This document shows positions 57,756-64,000 of a stretch of DNA of 64,000 nucleotides, in pieces; within the stretch, counting starts at the first letter, position 1, and every line of letters starts with the position of its first letter. Source of the stretch: Bettongia penicillata ogilbyi (taxonomy: Eukaryota; Chordata; Mammalia; Diprotodontia; Potoroidae). The translations under genes and the position numbers were made by a program. The notes beneath the pieces were generated by a model that was given only the letters and a program-made list of their open reading frames with translations, made no database searches and had not been told where the DNA came from. The DNA lies in NCBI GenBank assembly GCA_023548195.1, contig JAJHZJ010000252.1, positions 2,301,395 through 2,365,394 on the forward strand, written 5' to 3'.

Positions 57756-58309
57756 TCTTATAAGATTTACCTAGGGCAGTGATTGGGTGAGAACCAAATT
57801 TGGAAGCATTGCTATGCTGCATAGTCAATGGAAAGTACCAAATCTTGGACTGGCCGCTCGGTCTCAATTTAAATTTTTAAGATTCTGAGCAATATCCTGA
57901 AAACTCTCCACAGAGTGGCATCAGGTCTTTTTTATTTTTCCATACTTTGCAACTCTAGTCATCACAGCTAGGGTTGATGAGGAAACTGGGCATTTTGAAA
58001 CTGGAAATGAAATTTTGAAAGGTGTGATACTTGTCTCTTCCAGTTTCATCTTTCTGTCTACTCTTCCTTCCCATTATGACTGCTTGTACAGAGTTCATAG
58101 CTGGAATATTCTTCCACATGGGATTTTTTTCATTTTACCATAGTAAAGCATGATAAACATGGATGGCCCACCTGAGTACACCACCACTTGCTATTCTCTG
58201 GCTACAAAGTAAAATTGGTTAACAAGTAGTCAGGGAGAGATTTATTTTGGTTTGAAGTCAACCCATAGATTAATGAATTTGGCAAGAATTGTAAAAGAAG
58301 AGAAATCTT

Positions 58310-60711
58310 GGGGGTGGAGTCAAGATGGCCCCACAGCACCAGGAGGAACAGGACTGGAACAGGCCTCCAGGGCAGAATTCCCAGCAGGGAGGGTCTCAGA
58401 TCCCTCAACCCACAAGTGCCAAAGAAAGCTTCAAAGATCAGTAAGAGGGCTTTCCCAACTGGGCGAGAGGGGCCTAGGGTCCCCCCAGAACTGGCCCCAG
58501 GTGGAGGCAGTAGTGGCAGCATCAGCAGAAGTGTTGGCAGCAGGGTGCATCCTGTGGGGGAATTGAGCAGCTGATCTAAACCTGAATGGTGGCCCCACCC
58601 CCACCTAAAACTGCTAGGGGAATTGAGCAGATGATCTGAATCTCAACCCTGAGCATGGTCCTGGGGTGAGCAGGAGCACTAGGACCCTCCTCTCAGAAGT
58701 CAAGTAACTGGCTGAGAAAATGCCCAAAAAAGGGGGAAAAAAAATAAGATCATAGAAGGTTACTTTCTCAGTGAACAGGTATTTCCTTCCATCCTTTCAG
58801 ATGAGGAAGAACAATGCATGCTCTCAGAGGAAGTCAAGGCTTCTGCATCCAGTACCTCCAAAATGAATATGCAATGGGCTCAGGCCATGCAAGAGATTGA
58901 AAAGTGAGTGAACAGCTTGCTAGTGTAGAGTCAAAAAAATGCTGAGGAAAATAACACCTTTAAAAATAGGCTAACTCAATTGGGAAAAGAGGTCCAAAAA
59001 GTCAATGAGGAGAAGGCTTTAAAAAGCAGAATTAGCCAAATGGAAAAGGAGGTTCAAAAGCTCACTGAAGAAAATAGTTCTTTCAAAATGAGAGTAGAGT
59101 TCAGGGAAGCTAATGACCACATGATGAACCAAGAAGTTAAAAAACAAAACCAAAGGAATGAAAAAATAGCAGACAATGTGAAATACCTAATTGGAAAAAC
59201 AACTGACCTGGAAAATAGATCCAGGTGAGACAATTTAAAAATTATGGGACTACCTGAAAGCCATGGTCAAAAAAAGAGCCTAGACACTATCTTTCATGAA
59301 ATTATCAAGGAAAATTGCCCTGATATTCTGTAATCCACCAATCACCTCCTGAAAGGCACCTGAAAAGAGAAACTCCTAGGAATATTGTGGCCAAATTTCA
59401 GAGTTCCCAGGTCAAGGAGAAATGTTGCAAGCAGCTTAAAGAAACAATTCAAGTACTGTGGAAATACAACCAGGATAACACAGGATCTGGCAGCTTCTAC
59501 ATTAAGGGATTGAAGGGCTTAGAATAAGATATTCCAGAAGTCAAAAGAACTGGAATTAAAACCAAGAATCACCTACCTAGTAAAACTGAGCATAATACTT
59601 CAGGGGGGAAAATGGTCATTCAATGATACAGAGGACTTTCAAGCATTCTTGATGAAAAGACTAGCGTTGAATAGAAAATTTGACTTTCAAACACAAGAAT
59701 CAAGAGAAGCATGAAAAAGGTAAACAGGAAAGAGAAATCATACAGAACTTTCTAAAGCCATTCCTACATGCAAAGATAAGATTTGTAACTCTTGAGACTT
59801 TTCTCAGTATTTAAGTAGTTGGAGAGATTATACACACACACACACACACACACACAGACATAGACAGAGAGCTCAAGTTGAGTTGAATCAGAAGGGATGA
59901 TACCTATTAAAAATAAAATTAAGGGGTGAGAGAGAAATATGTTGGGAGGAGAAAGGGAGAAATGGAATGTGGCAAATTATCACTCATAAAAGAGATAAGA
60001 AAAATCTTGTTCAATGGAGAAGAAAAGGGAGGAGGTGAGAGGGGAAAAGTGAAGTTTATTCTCTTCACATATGGCTTAAGGAGGGCATAATATGCTCACT
60101 CAATTTGGTATGAAAATCTATCTTACACTACAGGAAAGTAGGGGAGAAGGGGACAAGTGGGGTGAGGGGGATGATAGATAGAAGGGAGGGCAAATGGGAG
60201 AAGGGAGTAACTAGAAGTAAACACTTTTGGGAAGGGACAAGGTCAAATGAGAGAATAGAATAAAGGGGGGGCAGGGTAGGATGGAGGAAAATACAGTTAG
60301 TCTTACACAACATGACTATTATGGAAGTCTTTTGCAAAACAACACATATATAGCCTGTATTGAATTGCTTGCTTTCTCTTTGGAAATGAGTGGGGAGGGA
60401 GGGAGGAGAGAAGTTGGAATTCAAAGTAGTAGAAATCAATGTTGAGAATTGTTATTGCATGTAACTGGTAAATAAGAAATATGGGTAATGGGGAATAGAA
60501 ATCTATCTTGCCCTACAAGAAAAGAGAAAAGATGGGGATAAGGGAAGGGTGGGGTGTGATAGAAGAGAGGGCAGATTGGGGGAAGGGGTAATCAGAATGT
60601 AAGTTGTTATGGGGTCTGGGGAGAGGAGCGATGGGGAGAAAAATTGGAACTCAAAATTTTGTGGAAATGAATGTCGAAATCTAAAAATAAATAAATAAAA
60701 CTATAAAAAAA
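58310..60711 (+). mobile_element. HAL1-type (ORF1-only) L1 relative, near full length
   Basis: The 5' end 'ggtggagtcaagatggccc' is a typical L1 start. After ~400 bp of 5' UTR, an ATG at 58720 opens 'MPKKGGKK', then frameshifts into 'DEEEQCMLSEEVKAS' (58800). The coiled coil is partly open at 58980-59228 ('QMEKEVQKLTEENSSFKMR', ending 'DLENRSR'). 'LKIMGLPESHGQKK' (59236) and 'EIIKENCPDIL' (59300) lead into the RNA-recognition part, and 'TYLVKLS' with 'FNDTEDFQAF' (59570-59650) is the ORF1 C-terminus. No endonuclease or reverse transcriptase follows. A ~1-kb purine-rich 3' UTR runs to 'aaataaataaataaaac'. Flanks 'agagaaatctt' (58299-58309) and 'gggaaatctt' (60718-60727) look like an eroded target duplication. 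Several stops make it inactive. Such elements must borrow L1 ORF2 protein. Confidence 0.82.
59830..59857. repeat. (CA)n microsatellite inside the HAL1 3' UTR
   Basis: About 13 CA units lie at the junction of ORF1 remnant and 3' UTR. Confidence 0.95.
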
Positions 60712-60892
60712 TGGAGAGGGAAATCTTTCTGATAAGACCATGTGGTTGCCAATACATCACTCCCCTCAGCTCAGTAGCCAAAGTTAAAGATCGTTGGGGT
60801 ATGTAAAAACAACTTTCTATTTCCTGATGAAACACCTAACCTCATATCAGGAACTGGTCATGTTGTCTCTATAAGAGCACACTCCATTTATT

Positions 60893-61142
60893 CATAGGCA
60901 GCTAGGTGTCACAGTGGATAGAGTGCAGGGCCTGAAGTCAGGAAGACTCATATTCCTGAGTTCAAATATGGCCTCAGATATTTCTTAGCTATGTGACCCA
61001 GGGTAAGTCACTTCACCCTGTTGGCCTCATTTGTAAAATGAGCTGGAGAAGGAAATGGTAAACCAGTCCATTATCTTTGCCAAGAAAACCCCAAATGGGC
61101 ATCTCAAAGAGTTGGACACGACTGAAAAAATGACTGAGTAGT
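60893..61142 (+). mobile_element. tRNA-SINE with RTE-type tail
   Basis: 'ggcagctaggtgtcacagtg', 'agggcctgaagtcaggaaga', 'ttatctttgccaagaaaacc' and 'gagttggacacgactgaaaa' are in order. It is the most complete copy of this SINE type. Confidence 0.92.
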
Positions 61143-61184
61143 AATGAAAGTATGCAGTAGATAGAACACTGGAGAGAGGAAGCT

Positions 61185-61250
61185 CTGAGTATATAAATGT
61201 AATGGAACACCGTTGTGCCGTAAGAGACAACATAGATAGGCAGGATGGAT
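61185..61250 (+). mobile_element. Short L1 3' fragment
   Basis: 'atgtaatggaacaccgttgt' and 'gccgtaagagacaacataga' match the L1 stretch that reads 'atggaatac...gctgtaagaaatgatga' in better copies. Confidence 0.45.
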
Positions 61251-61254
61251 CAGT

Positions 61255-61420
61255 AGCTGTGTAACCCTGAGGAAGTCACTTAGTATCCTAGGCACTCTCC
61301 AAGTGTATAAATTGAAAAGAAGGTGCCAACCTACATGGGTAGAAGTAGAAGGGGTAGAACCTCCCTCAGGGGTTTTCTGTTTTGATGAAATCATAGCTCC
61401 AGGTCTAATCCTAAGAAACA
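61255..61420 (+). mobile_element. THER2/MIR-like SINE
   Basis: 'gaggaagtcacttagtatcc', 'caacctacatgggtagaagt' and 'gatgaaatcatagctccagg' match the 3' half also present at 16605-16720. 61425-61815 has no sure feature, although 'aataaaaacttcttctctgg' near 61690 is LTR-like. Confidence 0.6.
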
Positions 61421-61817
61421 ATAACTCTGAATATAAGATACGTATGCCCATATAAGAAAGGTATGTCCACATGGCTTGTCTAAATGTAAAGATTCAGCTC
61501 CCAGATAGCATGGATAGACCTTTCTAGAATGTGAGCCATCTCTGAAGGGGCTATACCCCTCCATAAGTGAAGTGAGTGGGAGGTCTAGGCAAGCCCCAGG
61601 ACCTTGAGGTTAGGCATTCTTTCCTCTAATCCTTAAAAGGAATCTCAGACTAGAATGTATTGCTGGTCTAGAAGTACAATAGGTTTAGAATAAAAACTTC
61701 TTCTCTGGTCACTCCTAAGGTAAAGAATAGTTTATAGTTTAACTTCTTCACACCAAATACTGGTTACACAAAGGACAATTACAAATAGTGACTAGCAAGT
61801 GTACCTATCTATCCTCT

Positions 61818-62074
61818 TTGTTGTCCAGCTGTTTCAATTGTGTCCAACTCATTGTGATCCCATTTGAGGTTTTCTTGGCAAAGTTACTAGAGTGATTTGC
61901 CATCTTCTTCCCCAGATCATGTTATAGATGAGGAAACTGAGACAAACAGGGTTAAATGACTTGCCCAAGGTCACACAATTAGTAAATATCTGAGGCCAGA
62001 TTTGAACTTAGGAAGATGAGCTTCTTTACTTCATACCCAGCACTCTATACACTGTGCCCCCTAGCCACCTCACA
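61818..62074 (-). mobile_element. tRNA-SINE with RTE-type tail
   Basis: 'ttgaggttttcttggcaaag', 'agtgatttgccatcttcttc', 'gacttgcccaaggtcacaca' and 'tatacactgtgccccctagc' are in order on the minus strand. Confidence 0.9.
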
Positions 62075-62344
62075 CCTTTCTATTCTAGCAAAGAGTAAAT
62101 AGAGTTAAGAGAAATTAAACACATTGAAATATGCTAAAAAATATAACAACGAATTAGCTCTTTGGAAAGTTAGGAGATAAAATCCCCAGGGAAAGTCAAG
62201 GAAAGGTACTAATCTATTTCACTGAAGGGTAAATTCTCTCTGAAACTTCTAGGGAGGCAGGCTATGGAATCAGTTCCACCTATTACTCTGGTAGGAGCCA
62301 TCAATTACTTCAACGTTGTCTCTGCCAATCAAGAGTCTCATCTT

Positions 62345-62702
62345 TTCGTTGTGCACTGTAACAGCAATGTTGTAATGATGATCAACCATGAAAGAATTGG
62401 CTACTCTGATCAATACAATGATCAAAGACAATTCCAAAGGACCCATGATGAAAAACTGCTATCCACCTGAGAAATGATTAACTCTGAGTACAAACTCAAG
62501 TATAATCTTCTCATTTTATTTTTCTTGCTTTTTTGGAAATCTAGCTAATATGGAAATATGTTTTGCATGATTTCACAGGTATAATTGGTGTATTGCTTGC
62601 TTTCTCAGTGAGCTGGGAAGGGGTCATAGGGAAGGAGAGAATTTGGAACTCAAAATTTTAAAGGAAAAGAATGTTAATAAATAATAAATAAATTTTATAA
62701 GG
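62345..62702 (+). mobile_element. L1 3' UTR, 5'-truncated insertion
   Basis: 'caatgatcaaagacaattcc', 'cccatgatgaaaaactgcta', 'gctaatatggaaatatgttt' and 'gaatttggaactcaaaattt', then an AATAAA-rich tail. These are the last ~350 bp of a marsupial L1. 62075-62340 before it holds nothing certain. Confidence 0.85.
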
Positions 62703-62814
62703 AGTTGCATCTCTTTCTGCAAAAGCAGCAACATGCAAAATGCCTCGGGCTTTGTTGGAATTTCTATTGCATGAGAAAATTTGGGAAACCTGAATAAACC
62801 AATGCAAAGAAGCA

Positions 62815-63110
62815 AAATCAAAACAATTTTAATTCTGACCACAATAACATCCAGGATAATGACATGGAAAGATGTCAAAATTCAGATCAATACAGTGACC
62901 AACTGTGTCTTTTGAATCCTGAAGTATGCTTCCTTTCTCTTGATAGAGAGTTGAAAGTCTACAAATGCAGAATGAAACATCTGCCATAACACACATCTCC
63001 TTTTTAATTCATTTTGCTTCACTGTACTTTGTATAAGGGGAGGATCTATTGGGAAATCACAAAAATTTTTAAAACCATAATAAAACATTTATTTTTTAAA
63101 GCTTCAACCT
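62815..63110 (+). mobile_element. Diverged L1-like 3' end
   Basis: 'gaaagtctacaaatgcagaa' and 'tgaaacatctgccataacac' correspond to the L1 3' UTR 'gcagattgaa' region. The end is 'ataataaaacatttatttt'. Confidence 0.5.
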
Positions 63111-63344
63111 AATATGTATTTATTATTGCCTTTATTATACATTTATTAAGTGCCTACTACATAAAAGGTAAAGTGGTGTAGTAACACATGTGCTGGTGAA
63201 TGTTTAACCAGTTCTCATGCTTTTAAGTCTAGCCAAAATTATCAGCATTTTCTCCATCATTTACTTGAATCCAGAAATCAACAAAACGATAAATCATGCC
63301 CTAATTTGTAGAGTATGCTGATTCTTCAAGGCTCACACTGAAAA

Positions 63345-63532
63345 TTGAACAGGTGGCTCTCAAAGGAACTCTGAGACAAGTTTGAAAGTGACTCTGGGGA
63401 AGTTTCTTAACACCTTAGTACTCCTAAGCAACTTTCTAGACTATAAATTGAATGGTTACTGATCAGTTTCGAGGAGAGTTCCCTGCATGAATGATCAGCA
63501 TTGTTCACAGGGAGTTCCCTCCATTAAAGAAA
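63345..63532 (+). mobile_element. THER2/MIR-like SINE, diverged
   Basis: 'actctggggaagtttcttaa', 'cctaagcaactttctagact' and 'cacagggagttccctccatt' follow the order seen at 61255-61420. Confidence 0.5.
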
Positions 63533-63619
63533 CCATATATTCAGACCAAAACAAATTGCATAATGCATAAACATTTATAACGGCATACTTCTGGCAGTGT
63601 ATGGAGAAAAAAAGTGTTT

Positions 63620-64000
63620 GACAAGTCTATTTATACCCTCTTCGCCCCACCATTATGATGATGGTGACTTGGTCCACCCTCTGGGCTCCACTTTCTCTTT
63701 AGCAAAGGACATCCTCCTAGCCTTCTAAGAGATGGGCTTCCCTTTTTAAAAATGGTGACCTGGTGGAACTGTGGTAGAGGCAGGGAAATTTCCTGAGACA
63801 TCACCTCAAAAACCACCTGCCACTTGCACCAACCAGCTCATTCGGTGACCAGCTCTAGATATGCTTAATCTTCTCTGCCTTGGGGAATAAATTCTCCTTT
63901 GTTTGATTTAATATTCAGTTCCAAAGATTAGAGGGGAATCTCCCCCTCTCTGTTTACCTGTCAGACTTCTTATCTTTCTTTGCATAAATAGAATGCAAAA
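63620..64000 (+). other. Possible solo-LTR-like sequence running off the window
   Basis: 'cttggggaataaattctcct' is a good polyadenylation signal followed by a T-rich stretch, and 63640-63880 is GC-richer promoter-like sequence. No TATA box, matching partner or terminal TG is secure. Unassigned otherwise. Confidence 0.2.

Noticed and set aside
60893..61142. tRNA-like sequence that could be scored as a tRNA gene
   Set aside because: The A/B-box-like head belongs to a SINE with an RTE tail. No intact cloverleaf is supported.

Overview
This window looks like marsupial nuclear DNA with no intact protein-coding gene. The assignment rests on the repeat content. There are many tRNA-derived CORE-SINEs (MIR/MAR1 type), and many SINEs whose 3' half is an RTE-type tail recognisable by 'caaaccactcca' and 'atctttgccaagaaaa'. 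There are marsupial-style L1 3' ends, two ORF1-only (half-L1 or HAL1-type) elements, old L2/CR1 LINE tails and hAT DNA transposons. The species cannot be named from the sequence alone. Element names are from memory of family consensus sequences, not from a database search, and boundaries are good to roughly 10-30 bases unless a target-site duplication is given.

Layout. 0-7 kb: CR1/L2 and SINE debris, a 1.1-kb TG/TATG tract and an unclassified ~0.7-kb repeat. 7-9 kb: minus-strand L1 5' half. 9-11.7 kb: little recognisable. 11.8-15.3 kb: a HAL1-type element followed by L1 3' ends. 15.3-21 kb: old repeats with two paired segments. 21.07-21.95 kb: repeat-free candidate conserved noncoding block. 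22.88-25.12 kb: a short endogenous retrovirus with both LTRs, inserted in a SINE. 28.5-29.1 kb: another candidate noncoding element. 29.5-30.1 kb: a 5'-truncated L1 with target-site duplications. 31.2-32.2 kb: the 3' end of a non-LTR retrotransposon whose tail resembles the MAR1 SINE tail. 32.2-36 kb: SINE-dense.

36.5-37.2 kb: a processed pseudogene of ATP5MC2 (ATP synthase subunit c) with poly(A) tract and 16-bp target-site duplications. 37.7-42.1 kb: hAT elements, including a palindromic MITE nested in a MIR. 43.1-43.7 kb: second copy of the unclassified repeat. 44.2-46.8 kb: an L2 followed by a CpG-enriched stretch and a duplicated ~130-bp segment. 46.8-53 kb: mostly unassigned. 53-57 kb: a minus-strand reverse-transcriptase remnant, SINEs and a possible retroviral 3' end. 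58.3-60.7 kb: an almost complete HAL1-type element. 60.9-64 kb: SINEs, L1 tails and a possible LTR.

No gene cluster, CRISPR array, operon or new enzymatic system is present. The points of interest are retrotransposon biology (ORF1-only elements, shared LINE/SINE tails, nested insertions that give a relative chronology), unclassified repeat pairs and candidate regulatory blocks. All long reading frames in the TG, TTCC and GGAT tracts are artefacts of simple repeats.
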